Shown: piece by piece, positions 46,236-57,325 of the stretch
How the letters are laid out: each line of letters opens with the position of its first letter
Position numbering within the stretch: position 1 is the stretch's first letter
Source of the DNA: Silurus meridionalis
Lineage: Eukaryota; Chordata; Actinopteri; Siluriformes; Siluridae
Length of the DNA stretch: 64,000 bases
Reading direction: 5' to 3'
NCBI RefSeq assembly: GCF_014805685.1
Contig: NC_060901.1
Coordinates: 23,195,905-23,259,904, forward strand
Notes under the pieces: model-generated
Databases searched by the model: none
Told to the model about the DNA's origin: nothing
What the model saw: the letters and a program-made list of their open reading frames with translations, nothing else
Made by a program: the position numbers and the translations under genes

Positions 46236-46531
46236 CTGCCAATGTTATAAATGTAGATGTTACGGATGATATTAATTATCATCCAATACCTCAGCTATAA
46301 TACTGGGGCTGTTGATGCGTCTGAACTTTTGCTTGGTGTGGCGTAGAAATATTTGATAATATAATCAGATGGATTAGAAAAAAGAAGGAAGGTATCAAAG
46401 GCCAGTTTCTTGGAAATATACATATATTATAGAAGCTTTGCTTCGGGGAATCATTGAAATTGTTCTGATCGTTCAGTAGCATATATTTTTAATTAGATTC
46501 CACAAAAAAATGACTCCGCTTGAGGTCTAGT

Positions 46532-46754
46532 TTAATTATTGAGCACTTTTGCTGCCTGAATCAAGACAATGGTTTGCCTTTTTGGCTCCGAAAGCGGAGA
46601 ATTGAGGTCAACTGGCAAAGTGGACGTCTCAATCAGTACTTTTATAGTGCTTTCCCTCAGGCCCGATGAAGCTTCTCTAACTGGGATGTCCTTACTGATG
46701 TCTGGTGCAATCATCTGATATAGAACCACATAGTGAACTTCTATTTCTCCAAAG
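46532..46754 (-). other. Possible IMPG1-like exon (SEA-domain edge), minus strand
   Basis: After an acceptor-like cttcacag the minus strand reads FGEIEVHYVVLYQMIAPDIS and stays open through VREASSGLRESTIKVLIETS to a stop at 46532. EIEVHYVVLY looks like the last strand of a SEA domain. Gene order in human (MYO6 convergent with IMPG1) makes an IMPG1 exon here plausible. A gtaagg donor exists right after DIS, so the exon may be only about 60 nt. This is an inference with moderate doubt. Confidence 0.3.
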
Positions 46755-47162
46755 CTGTGAAGTCGTAATGTATTTAAGTTAAAGTTTGAACTATACAGCA
46801 CTTCAGACGCTCACTCCTGCGCTGTCAGAGGTCGTCTTTGAACGTGCTCTGTAACCAGTTCGGCCGTTTATCCATAGAGACATATAGAGCTTTCGATTCA
46901 TGAACGTTCCTCTGGCAGAACTCATTAAGAAGTTATTTACAGGCAACTTGTATTTGAGTTACTGGGGTCGGATTAAACTTTTAGGAGTGTAGATGTTGGT
47001 GGACTGGAGCTAAGTGAGACTGAAGACTTGCTCTGTTAAACATGTTCAAAAATGGACAGAAGGTGGAGTATAAGAGACCTTCATACACAAAAATACATGT
47101 AGAGCTGTAAGTGGTCAGAATATGGAGGGTTACAAAATCACGTAGCATGTCTAATAGCAGTG

Positions 47163-48057
47163 GTGGACAAAGTACACGAACCATGTAGTTAAAGTAGAGA
47201 CACTATGTGTCTCATCACTCCAGTAAAAGTGTCTCTTTAAACTTTCACTTGAGTATAAGCACAAAAGTATTTGCCCTCAAATGTAAATAAGTATCTAACG
47301 TACTATGGTTTATTATGGCTGTAATGTTTCCATAATTTTTGTCACAAGACTCGAATGTGACTCTCAGCACACCAATCTATTAATAGAATGATTATGAGTC
47401 AAACGCTGATTGACATCTGTTTAAATGATCATGAGTCCAAAACCTTCTTTTCAACTACTTAAAAATGGCGCAAATAAGCTCACAGGCGTTGTGTCAAAAA
47501 TCGAGTCATAAGAACCTTCACTCTTCTGGGAGGATGTTCCACTAGATTTTGTGGAGATTTGGCTCATTATGTCACAAGGGTGCTACTAAAATCAGGTAGT
47601 AATGTGGGTGAGGATCAGCAGATCATCCATCTCCATACCTCCCTCTACTCTACATCTGCTTTCATGTCTTCCCTCACCACATCCATAAACCTTTTTTGTC
47701 TTCCTCTTTTCCTCCTTCCTGGTGGCTCCATCCTCAGCATTCTCCTACTGATATACCCCATGTCCCATGTCAGATCATTGTTTCCTCTCAAAATGTTCTG
47801 CCTGCTACTGAACCAAGCACCAATCAAATCAAGTTTAAGAAAGTGTGTGCTCGAACCTGATTGGTGGATTGCTGTGTGTCTGGCCAGTGAAGTTTGAATC
47901 CTCATAAATCTAAAGGAACGACTGATTAAGCAAAATGTCGATACATCGAAATAAGACATTTGACTTTAAAATGCAGTGAATTTAAAGTAAAGTCTCCCCG
48001 AATGAAAGTACATCAGTAAAGTACAGATGTGCGAAAAAGCTACTTAAGTACAGTAAA
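47163..48057 (-). mobile_element. Dispersed repeat copy split by nested insertions
   Basis: The outer parts (about 47163-47508 and 47815-48057) match in inverse orientation the uninterrupted copy at 49597-50240. Examples are acaaaagtatttgcc, gagtcaaacgctgattgaca, cctgattggtggat and tacatcagtaaagtacagat. The middle, absent from the other copy, is a Tc1 fragment plus an RTE-like LINE fragment. Confidence 0.7.
47512..47772 (-). mobile_element. Nested Tc1 fragment and RTE-like LINE fragment
   Basis: Positions 47512-47610 are the complement of the LVEHLPRRVE region of a Tc1-like transposase. Positions 47618-47772 encode, on the minus strand, DMGYISRRMLRMEPPGRRKR and FMDVVREDM, the end of the RTE-like ORF2. 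Both sit within an older repeat. Confidence 0.65.
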
Positions 48058-48782
48058 GAATGTATAATATGTTCATTCAATACTACATATTCGTCTACCA
48101 TATTTGTCTGGGTGAAAAGGAAGCTAGTCTAGCTAGCATGTTTAGTGCTCGTAAACAGTGCGTTATACAATTAATGACTCATCAACTAATCAACAAGCTT
48201 CCAAAGAGAGGATACGGCTTTTAAATGGCTCCAGTAAATGACCTCATTCCTTCAATGTGTCTCGTTTTTAACTCCAGCTGTGCTGAGGCTCAGACTACCT
48301 ATTTCTCAGAATTATTATGCTTTGAAACCCAAGAAGTTCATTAAACATCCTGCACATGTGGGTGGAGGGAAAAAAACACACACAATACATTAAAAAAAAG
48401 AGATATTAATGCTGTCTTTTATTGGCATTTACAATTCAGATGTTGTTTTGCTAATTAGTGGCCACTACCAACTGTTGCCACGCTTCAGGTTATTTTTATA
48501 AAAGGTGCTTGCATTTGGCAGGGATAAATGAGCATATTGTTCTAAGTAAATCGATCTCGCTTTCCTAGCAGGGATGGAAAAAAATGCAGAAAAATGATAC
48601 ATAAATGTAGATAATGCATCAAAACCAAAATGACAAACAAAATGAAGCGGATTGGCTAAAAATGCATATATATTTTTATATTAATTTAAAGAAATCACAA
48701 CTAATGCGTTCCTAATAAAGTCCAGCATTGATGGTCTTGGACGAAACTTTTCCATAGATTAGACGGATGAAAGTTTGTGGAA

Positions 48783-49375
48783 ACCGGACCGTAAGATTTG
48801 TTCCATCTCCATACCTCCCTTGCCTCTACATCTGCCTCTTTCAACCCAACTACCTGCATGTCTTCCCTCACCACATCCATAAACCTCCTCCTTGGTCTTC
48901 CTCTTTTCCTTCTTCCTGGTGGCTCCATCCTCAGCATTCTCCCACTGATATACCCCATGTCCCTCCTCTGCACATGTCCAAACCATCTCAAATCACACCT
49001 CTCTCACCTTGTCCCCAAAACGTCCTACATGCACTGTCCCTCTAATAAACTCATTTCTAATCCTGTCCATCGTCATCACTCCCAACGAAAACCTTAACAT
49101 CTTCAGCTCTGCTACCTCCAGCTCCACCTCCTGTCTTTTACTCAATGCCACTGTGTCTAATCCATACAACATCGCAGGTCTCACCACAGTCCTATAAACT
49201 TTCCCTTTCACTCTCAGAGATACTCTTCTATCACAAATCACTCCTGCTATCACTCTTCTCCACCCACTCCACCCTGCCTGCACTCTTTTTTCACTCCATT
49301 ACTTTGCGCTGTAGACCCCCAGGTACCTGAACTCCTCCACCTTCTCCACCTCTTCTCCCTGCAACCTCATGCAGT
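48783..49375 (-). mobile_element. RTE-like LINE, 3' end of ORF2
   Basis: The minus strand carries QAGWSGWRRVIAGVICDRRV, YRTVVRPAMLYGLDTVALSK, RNEFIRGTVHVGRFGDKVRE and then in another frame MRWFGHVQRRDMGYISGRML to VREDMQVVGLKEADVE. One frameshift near 48990 divides them. This is the best preserved of the four copies in the window. Confidence 0.75.
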
Positions 49376-49596
49376 TGTATACATTCATTAATTTGATAGA
49401 CTTTGTTGATGATTGCTCGGATTATGATCGACTTTGTACATCATAAAACACGTTCTAAAAGCTATACATTCCGTTTTATGAAGTATGCAATATATTTATG
49501 CATTTTTACTCATTTACAAATCCTATACAATCATGTGTCTCCATGTCTATGCAAGATGCCTGTGGAAGAACTAAATATATCGCTCGCAAGACAGTG

Positions 49597-50240
49597 TTGG
49601 ACAGTAATGAAGTAAATGTGATTCCTTACTGTACATAAGTCGCTTTTTTTAAGTATCTGTACTTTACTGAAGTATTTCCATTTGTGGAGACTTTTACTTC
49701 ACTACATTCAAGTCAAATATTTGACTTTTTACTTATCTACATTTTGCAAAATCAGTCATTCCTTTTTATTCATGAGGATCAAAACTTCTGTTCAAACACG
49801 CAGCGATCCACCAATCAGGTTCGCACGCGCTCTGTTTTGAGCTTGTTTTGAGCTTGTTTTGATTGGCACTTGGTGGCATCTACTTTTCACCAACATACAG
49901 TTCAGCGTCAGTTCAACAGCATCTCGAGAGTAATAATTGATGGAGCACCCGTGGTCTTATTTGCGTTAGTAGTTGGGATCATTATAATTGTAAAAGATAT
50001 CAATCAGTGTTTGACTCATTAATATTGATTAAGGCGTTGAACGTTGATTAAGCAACGAGTCTTGGGACAAAAATTATAAAAGGAACATTAGAGCTATAAT
50101 AAATCATAATACCTTGGATACTAAAGTACAATAAAAGGCAAATACTTTTGTACTTTTAATCAAATGACATTTTTTTACTGAAGTAAAAAAGTTTCTTTTA
50201 CTGGAGTAATATTTTACATTATCTCTACTGTAACTCGACT
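49597..50240 (+). repeat. Dispersed repeat, uninterrupted copy
   Basis: It begins with gttggacagtaatgaagtaa and ends near ctcgactgcatggtttgtga. It has actttactgaagtatttcca near one end and an approximate inverse (ttactgaagtaaaaaagttt) near the other. The family name is not assigned. It is the reference for the split copy at 47.2-48.1 kb. Confidence 0.6.
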
Positions 50241-51184
50241 GCATGGTTTGTGAACGTCTTGTGGAAAATTCATGTCTCCGATGCTTTTTATATAGTGTAG
50301 TGCTCTTTAACTCTATTGTGTAGTGAAGTGAGACACATTCAATGTCAATGATACTTCAGAAAAAAAATACTATTTCAAAATTATAATTGCATAGTAATCA
50401 CTTAAATAATCAAGGGCCTCACATCTTTCCGTAAAGTGCCATTCAAGATTAAACGGATTGAGAATAAATATGCAATCCGGAAATTTTTCGGCAGTGGGAT
50501 TTCACTAGCATAAAAAACAGAAAAGAGCGCCCTACTTCTTGTTTACGCCAAGTCTATTTATGTTGGATGAGCTAATTGAACGATCGCCGCTTCAGCGAAG
50601 TGGCACTTCTCAGTGAATTGCAAGAGTACCTTCAATACCACACTTAATTAAATGTCCATCATACAATGAGCCTCGTGTTGCCGTGCTAATGGGCCAAACG
50701 TAATCATCATCAGAATTTTTTTTGCTATCTTTAATATATACTCGATTTGGGATTTAGCATTCGAGCAAAGCCCGTTAATCAATTGTAAACAAGCATGCTC
50801 AAGGTGCTAAAGGGCGCTAAAGAGAGTACGGTAATGGATTTGTATTCTGTTACATGTCTGCTTTTGTTAAGTTTTTTGGAACAGGCGCGTTTTCTACCTG
50901 TTCTTGTAGGTTGTACAAAAGGCCATGGTACGGAAGTGAATTAGCATCACTAAGTACCTCTTTGTGTCCAGGATCATCCAGATCAATTCTACATGATTGT
51001 CAATGAAAAACTACATTTGCTACGTATGGGAAATTTTACACCGAAACTTATAATTCTACAGGTAAAAAAACAGATGCTAGTGTGACGGAACTACACCAGT
51101 AAAAAGTGGCTAGCTGGCGCACGTGTCGCGGGGGCACTCCAGAGTCTGTTTATCAAGATGCAGACAACATTGGTAATGCGTAGG

Positions 51185-51470
51185 AACAGTGTGTGGTGAA
51201 GTTTCTTGCGAAAGAAGACGTAAAACCCGCGGATACCTAAAGAAGTCTTCAAGCACAGTACGGTGATTAGCCGATCAGATTTGAACGGTGTAAAAGTTTT
51301 TTAAATAGCCGTAAGTCCGTCAGTGACGATACCGATCGTGGTGGTTAACACGGCTGTCCAAGGATGGTTAAGGCGTACTGACAAATCTTTCTACGCCAAA
51401 TCTTTCCAGGCGCTAGTTGAACGCTGGGATAAGTGGGAAAATGTCAAAGAAATAAATGCAGTTTCTAATC
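51185..51470 (+). pseudogene. Internally deleted mariner-family transposase remnant
   Basis: Around 51195-51345 the sequence, read with small frame changes, resembles the N-terminal helix-turn-helix of mariner-type transposases (VVKFLAKEDVKPAD, YGD, SRKSVSDD). It then jumps within a few bases to the extreme C-terminus (AVQGWLRRTDKSFYAKSFQA, LVERWDKW). The whole DDE/D catalytic region is absent. Confidence 0.5.
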
Positions 51471-52214
51471 CTCCTATTTCTTCCAATAGTTGTATCGTGA
51501 ATATCAGCACCGACATCAGAACACTCTGAGCTCACACGTTATTTATATGCTACATATAAGATACTTATTCGCAACGTATTCTTTACTTCTTTTGTCCCGC
51601 AGATAAATATCCTGCTGAGTCATAATATCACAGCGTCAATGGCTACAATTGGGTTTTAGCCCTCGCGGGTTTGTTGTGAATAATTCATCGTGTAATATTG
51701 AATGAGTATTCATGAGTCTGGCTTTGATGAAAGATCTCACATCGATTCTCCATATGGCGCAAATTTCATAGTTTGCCCGTGAAGAGTGTGAAGAACAGCT
51801 TTATTACCTCAAATTAGATTCAATTATTTTAACATGCCACCTCCTTTTTCGCTTGGTTCTTTCTTAAGGAGTTTCTGAAGGGTTCAGCTTTGGGGTTTCT
51901 CTAGGTTCTTTCTTTGGGGCTTTCCTTCATGACTTCCTGTGGAGCCTCTGTTGAGTTAATTCTCTAGATACCTCATTTTGTGGTTTTGTATTTTCCTCTT
52001 CTGGTATTCCTTTGGTTTCTTTGTTTCTTCCCCAGGGTTCTTTACTGTTTCTCTTAAAATTGTCCTTTGGTTTTTCTCCTCCCTTAGGCATGTTTTGGGT
52101 GTAGTTTAAGGTTCCATTTAGGAAGACATAGGCCATAGTAGTAGTGGTAAGGGCAATGATAAGTTAAATTACACAATGCCTTTCTTTAAACATTTTAGCA
52201 ATTTATGCTATATT

Positions 52215-52608
52215 ATGTTCTTCTTCTTCTTTCAGCTTCTCCCATTAGGGGTCGCCACAGCGGATCATCAGTCTACATACCCCCCTTTTCTCTACATCTG
52301 ACACATCCATAAACCTCCTGCTTGGTCTTCCTCTTTTCCTGCTTTCTGGAGGCTCCATCCTCAGCATTCTCCTACCGATATACCCCATGTCCCTCCTCTG
52401 CACATGTCCAAACCATCTCAATCACACCTCCCTCACCTTGTCTCCAAAACGTCCTACATGCGCTGTCCCTCTAATAAACTTGTTTCTAATCCTGTCCATC
52501 GTCATCACTCCCAACGAAAACCTCAACATTTTCAGCTTGGCTATCTCCAGCTCCACCTCCTGTCTTTTATTCAATGCCACTGTGTCTAAACCATACAAGA
52601 GAGTTAAA
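52215..52608 (-). mobile_element. RTE-like LINE 3' end with intact tail
   Basis: The minus strand encodes LYGLDTVALNKRQEVELEIA, RNKFIRGTAHVGRFGDKVRE and the ML/EPP region, and ends with gatgatccgctgtggcgacc, cctaatgggagaagctgaaa and an AAG-rich terminus. The same tail closes the SINE at 44.7-44.9 kb. Confidence 0.75.
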
Positions 52609-53374
52609 AAAAAAATGAGCTCAAGCAGTTCATAGAAATTATGATAATTCAATGTGAAACTAATAAAACAGAAGGCAAGAGCATGTGGAAGCAGCATTTC
52701 ATTAATTCAAACCGTTACATTTCTACTGCAGTAAGCACAATACACCTATTAGTCCCTCACAGAAGAGTAATCTTGAAATGAGTGTGTGAATATTGCCATA
52801 TATTAAAAAGTGTCCTATCATTTATTTCTGAACGAATTTCATGCCACGTACAGCTTAGATTGCTTGCACGGTCCAGTGAGTTAAGGATTTAAGGTGCTTT
52901 CTAACTTGAATGAGAAATCTACACAGAGGAGCGTTCATATAAAAAAATATAAAGTTGAGAAAAGTTATTTGGCTGGGTAAAGGGAGCATTCGTTAAAAAG
53001 CAAGAAAGAAGTAATGGTTAGTGAAGTCATTCCATTCTATTTTACCAGAGAGTTACCTTCATTGTAAGAATGTTGTTCTCAGGTTGCATCACTGTTGCGT
53101 TTCCACCAAACGGTAGTGGTTTTGGCCAAGATTTTCTTCTTATCAGACCATTTTCTGAGGCTCCAACATACCTTTTGTTAACAGGATCTTTCATGGTTTA
53201 CCAGTTTTGTGGCGTGTCCAAGATTTGGTTGTCCTGAGACAGAGGTGTAAAGTAGGGGTCACCAAGGACCACATGATTCTCCCATGGGCCTTTTCTAAAA
53301 ATAGCTCACCATACCTCCACTTACCAGTGAGCTGCATCAAAAAAATGTTGGTCTTTATTTAGTCTGAACATATA

Positions 53375-54994
53375 CAGTGCCCTCCACAATTATTGGCACC
53401 CCTGTTTAAGATGTGGTCGTGGACTTCAAAAAATTCTACTTTTTTTTTTAAACAACATAGAACCCAAATGCAAAAAAAGAGAAAAATCCAACCTTTTATT
53501 TAAGTACATTACTTTGGTGGCAAAAAAATCACACATTTAGAAAAAAAAAAAACTTGAAATCATGTGTGCCACAATTATTGGCACCCCTGATGTTAATACT
53601 TTGTACAACCTCCTTTTGCCAACAAGACAGCACTTAATCTCCTTCTATAACATTTCACAAGATTGGAGAACACAGAGAGAGGATTTTGACCATTCTTCTT
53701 TGCACAATCTTTCTAGATCATCCAGTGTCCTGGGTCCTCTTATGCACTCTTCTCTTTAGCTCGCCCCACAGGTTTTCGATTGGGTTGAGGTCTGGGGACT
53801 GAGATGGCCATGGGAGGACCTTGAGTTTGTGACTGCTGAACCACTTTTGTGTAGATTTTGCCACATGTTTTGGATCATTATCCTGCTGAAAGACCCAATG
53901 ACGACCCATCTTCAGCTTTCTGGCAGAGGCCATCAGGTTTTTATTTAAAATATCCTGGTACTTCAAAGCGCTCATAATGCCATGCACCCTAACAAGGTTC
54001 CCAGGGCCTTTGAAGAGAAACAGGCCCACAGCATCACAGATCCTCCACCATACTTCACGGTGGGCATGAGGTGCTTTTCGGCATACTCATCTTTTGTTTT
54101 ACGCCAGACCCACTTAGAGTGTTTGTTGCCAAAAAGCTCAATCTTAGTCTCATCTGACCAAAGCACACGATCCCAGTTGAAGTCCCAGTACCGCTTAGCA
54201 AACTCCAGGCGTTTACGTTTGTGAGTGTTAGTGAGAAAAGGCTTTTTCCTTGCATGTTTCCCAAACAGCTTGTTGGCATGTAGAGAGCGTCTGGTGGTTG
54301 TTTTGGAGACTCTGTGACCCCAAGATGCCACTCTTTAATGCAATTCTGTGACGGTGAGCTTGGGAATTTTTTACTTCTTTACCATCCTCCTCACTGTGCG
54401 TTGTGGCAAGATAAACTTGGGACCTCTTCCAGCCTTGTTTGTCACTGTTCCAGTTGTTTTAAACTTCTTAATGATTCCTCTGACTGTAGATACCGGCAAG
54501 TTAAGGCGAGTGGCTATTTTCTTGTAGCCATTGCCTGACTTATGAAGGTCGACACACATCTGCCTTACTTGAATGGTGTGTTCTCTTGTCTTTGCCATGT
54601 TGACAAATGGGTAAGAGAATTAGGCCTCTGTGTCACGTCATATTTATACCCCAGGGAAACAGGAAATCATGAATTACTAATTAAAAGTCCCTAGATACCC
54701 TGACCAACCTTAGCAACTACAGAAAAATATATATATAAAAAAAAAAAAAAATTAAAATTAAATTTTTCAGAGGAATTGTTAGGGGTGCCAATAATTGTGG
54801 GACACATGGTTTCAAGTTTTTTTTTTTTCTAAATGTATGATGTTTTTTACCACCAAAGTTATGTACTTAAATGAATGGTTGGATTTTTCTCTTTTTTTGC
54901 ATTTGGGTTCTATGTTGTTTTAAAAAAAAGGAGAATTTTTAGAAGTCCACGACCACATCTTAAACAGGGGTGCCAATAATTGTGGAGGGCACTG
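53375..54994 (-). mobile_element. Nearly complete Tc1-like transposon with ~210-bp IR/DR ends
   Basis: The element is 1620 bp between TA dinucleotides (53373-53374 and 54995-54996). Both ends start cagtgccctccacaattatt and stay nearly identical as inverted repeats for about 210 bp. Within each arm, an outer and an inner copy of acaattattggcacccct form the direct-repeat pairs typical of IR/DR Tc1 elements such as Sleeping Beauty-type families. The single gene lies on the minus strand. Confidence 0.92.
53590..54598 (-). pseudogene. Tc1-like transposase, frameshifted
   Basis: The start MAKTREHTIQVRQMCVDLHK opens a paired-like helix-turn-helix region containing KIATRLNLPVSTVRGIIKKF and a GRGPKF hook-like motif. 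The catalytic domain shows DRVLWSDETKIELFG (first D), VFQQDNDPKH (second D) and SPDLNPIENLWGELKRRVHK (the final D/E). The frame breaks near 54371 (after RRMVKK), near 54000 and near 53718. The remaining C-terminus (a KEEW-like segment) follows in another frame. All three catalytic positions are visible, but no single frame joins them, so it is inactive in this copy. Confidence 0.9.
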
Positions 54995-54999
54995 TACAA

Positions 55000-56355
55000 G
55001 GCAGAGGTTTGAGAAGAAGTACAAACCGTAAAACGTTTATAATCCGTAATGCGGGTAGAATCCGTAATGCGGGTAGTCCAGGGATGATCGCCAATGTGAA
55101 CTGTTAAAGGCAAACCTACCTTAAACGCTTCCTCAGAAGCGAAGCCAGGAGCATGGAAGTACGGAGAATACTAATGTAGGAAGTCCGGTAGATCTCTCAT
55201 GGCAACGAGTAAATCCGACCGTGAGTGAAGTGAAATCGGGACCTTATAAAGTGAAAAGGTAATGGGGAACAGGTGTAGGTGATTAGAACAGGGAGAGGCT
55301 GAGTGAGGTGAGAGTTAGAGCTTTGGAGGGAGGCATTGCTGGTGGTTCCCTGACAAAATCACACTTGCATTGGTGTGAATTTAAAAAGGACAATATTAAA
55401 ATATAGATGACTAGGTATAGATGATTAACACTAATTATTATTAATAACATATAATTAAAGGTAAATTGAGCAAATTTGTTATTTCAGAAGTGTGTATCAA
55501 ACTGGTAGCCCTTCACATTAAGCACCACCCAAAACACCTCGGATGACTCGTTGCGGCATCGACGTATGTAACAAGTACGCCATGTCAAACGTCTCTGTAG
55601 CAGATTTGTGCGGTTTTATACAGAATTTCCTGTTTGCTCTTTGTTCTAACTTGCCGTCCATGATGAAATGGCAGACGTGGTAACACACGTGGCCAGAATA
55701 GCAACAGTTAGCACCATTCGTCTCAAATATGCAAACTCAGTGTAGCATGCTGATGCAAAAATATCTGCAAGGAACGTTTTGAAATAAAACTTTGCTTGAG
55801 AAATTTCCATTTCACAATAGATGTTGAGCCACACAAGAGGACAGTAACAGTACCTCCATTCAGTCAGTCCGTTATTTGTTTTGTTGTTATTTTAGAGTCA
55901 TGAATATTGCTAGCACTTTGCAGCCCTTAATCTTCATTTGTTTGCAGTTTCGTTGTGTGACCAATTCCGGCTTCGTACATGCCAACGAAAGAGCGAACGG
56001 AAGCATTTGTCAAGGTTCATGGGGTTTAATAGACTGGATTGCAGCACGCTTGCTGACTCTGATTTGGAAGTCGTTGAAGGATTTCCTTTAAGCAGCCATG
56101 TTAGCCCTCCTCAAATATGGAACTAATGGAAAAAAATTGTGTTATGCTCTTAGGGATAAAGGATTCACTCTAGCATCTTAAATAGCTCTTTGGAGACTCT
56201 ATGAGTTACTTTGACAGGTTTATAATAGATTTTTTTTTTTTATTAAACCAAGAACCATCAACCATATACCATGAGTGTATGATAGAATATGTATTGATTG
56301 ACATGTCTACATTAATACACATTTCACAGCTCTGGATTTGAGTACATCTTCTCAC
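55000..56355. other. Intergenic, no gene recognised
   Basis: A short duplication (aatccgtaatgcgggtag, twice) occurs at 55034-55078. The rest has no recognisable feature, and open frames are short. Confidence 0.5.
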
Positions 56356-56438
56356 CCTTTGAACGGTTTCCCACAGACTCGGGAATCCTGCTGGAAAAAA
56401 AATACCCAAAAACGCCTCCCACACTGCCTCCTGACACA
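56356..56438 (-). pseudogene. impg1: IMPG1-like exon (VCQEAVWEAF), frame disrupted
   Basis: On the minus strand, after the acceptor ctcatctatcag, the sequence reads (V)CQEAVWEAF. This is the hallmark at the start of the conserved N-terminal domain of interphotoreceptor matrix proteoglycans 1 and 2 (human IMPG1 VCQEAVWEAY as I recall it). A T-run then shifts the frame, and the expected next motif appears in the other frame as SRIPES (family: DRIPDT). A good gtgaga donor follows. The protein is a retinal matrix hyaluronan-binding proteoglycan. MYO6 and IMPG1 are convergent neighbours in human, as here. The break may be real decay, a homopolymer error, or an unusual exon end. Confidence 0.55.
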
Positions 56439-57116
56439 CTGATAGATGAGAAACTAGAAAGAATCAGAACACCTTTAATCATTCCGGACTTGCCACAAGC
56501 CAAGTGAGATATGAGATATGTAATCCCCAGAAGAAAACGATATTTCTGTATATGAATTTTGGACTGCACAGCTTAGGGCTCATATGTCATTCTAATTGTG
56601 CTTATTTGTATTTTGGATAAGCATCAATAAGAATGTGAGTCCTTTGGGGTGTGTTGGTGTTAGCCATAGACTGTATAGTGTGACTGTTTGGGAAAATATA
56701 CTGCATGATGGTGAGGCTGAATATGGAAAAAGATGAGAAAGCAGGATTTGGTTAAACAATAGCTTAAACCCTAAAGAAAAAACTAAAATATACTGTACAC
56801 TACATAGCCAAATTTATTCTGTGATATTACAAATCACATCCAAATGTAATTCCCCCCCCTGCCCCATTCTGTTGTATTTAAATTTAGGGAAGTGGTGGAC
56901 TACTTATCAAGAGGTCATGGGTTCAATGACGTTGCAGATGGTTTTTCCGGGTCGCGTTATGCAGTGTGAGTGAGGCCTCTGGAGGCTGCTCACATTTCTA
57001 TACATCATTTCCATCCTTATTTGTAGTATTATTTGGGGAAAAAAATATTAGCACATCATATTTAACCTCATCTGTCACCCAAATGAGGATGGGTTTCATA
57101 AGGTTTTTGTAAGGTT

Positions 57117-57325
57117 TGACTTTATTCTCGTAATTTGGACTTTATTCTCGTAATTTTTACTTTGTTCTCGTATTGCTACAACTTTATTCTCGTAATTTGT
57201 ACATTATTCAAATCATTTTGACTTTGTTTTGCTACGACATTATTCTTGTAATTTGGACATTGTTCTCGTAATTTGGACTTTGTTATCGCATTGCTACGGC
57301 TTCATTCTCGCAATTTTTCTTAATC
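57117..57325 (+). repeat. TTCTCGTAATTTGGACTTTA minisatellite
   Basis: About ten degenerate copies of an 18-22-bp unit (actttattctcgtaatttgg and variants with attgctacgac). Two further units lie at 57430-57470. No coding content. Confidence 0.85.

Noticed and set aside
51927..52136. Hydrophilic 69-residue minus-strand frame (KPKDNFKRNSKEPWGRNKET)
   Set aside because: It is made of degenerate aaagaacc-type repeats. It could be an acidic/basic linker exon but has no support.
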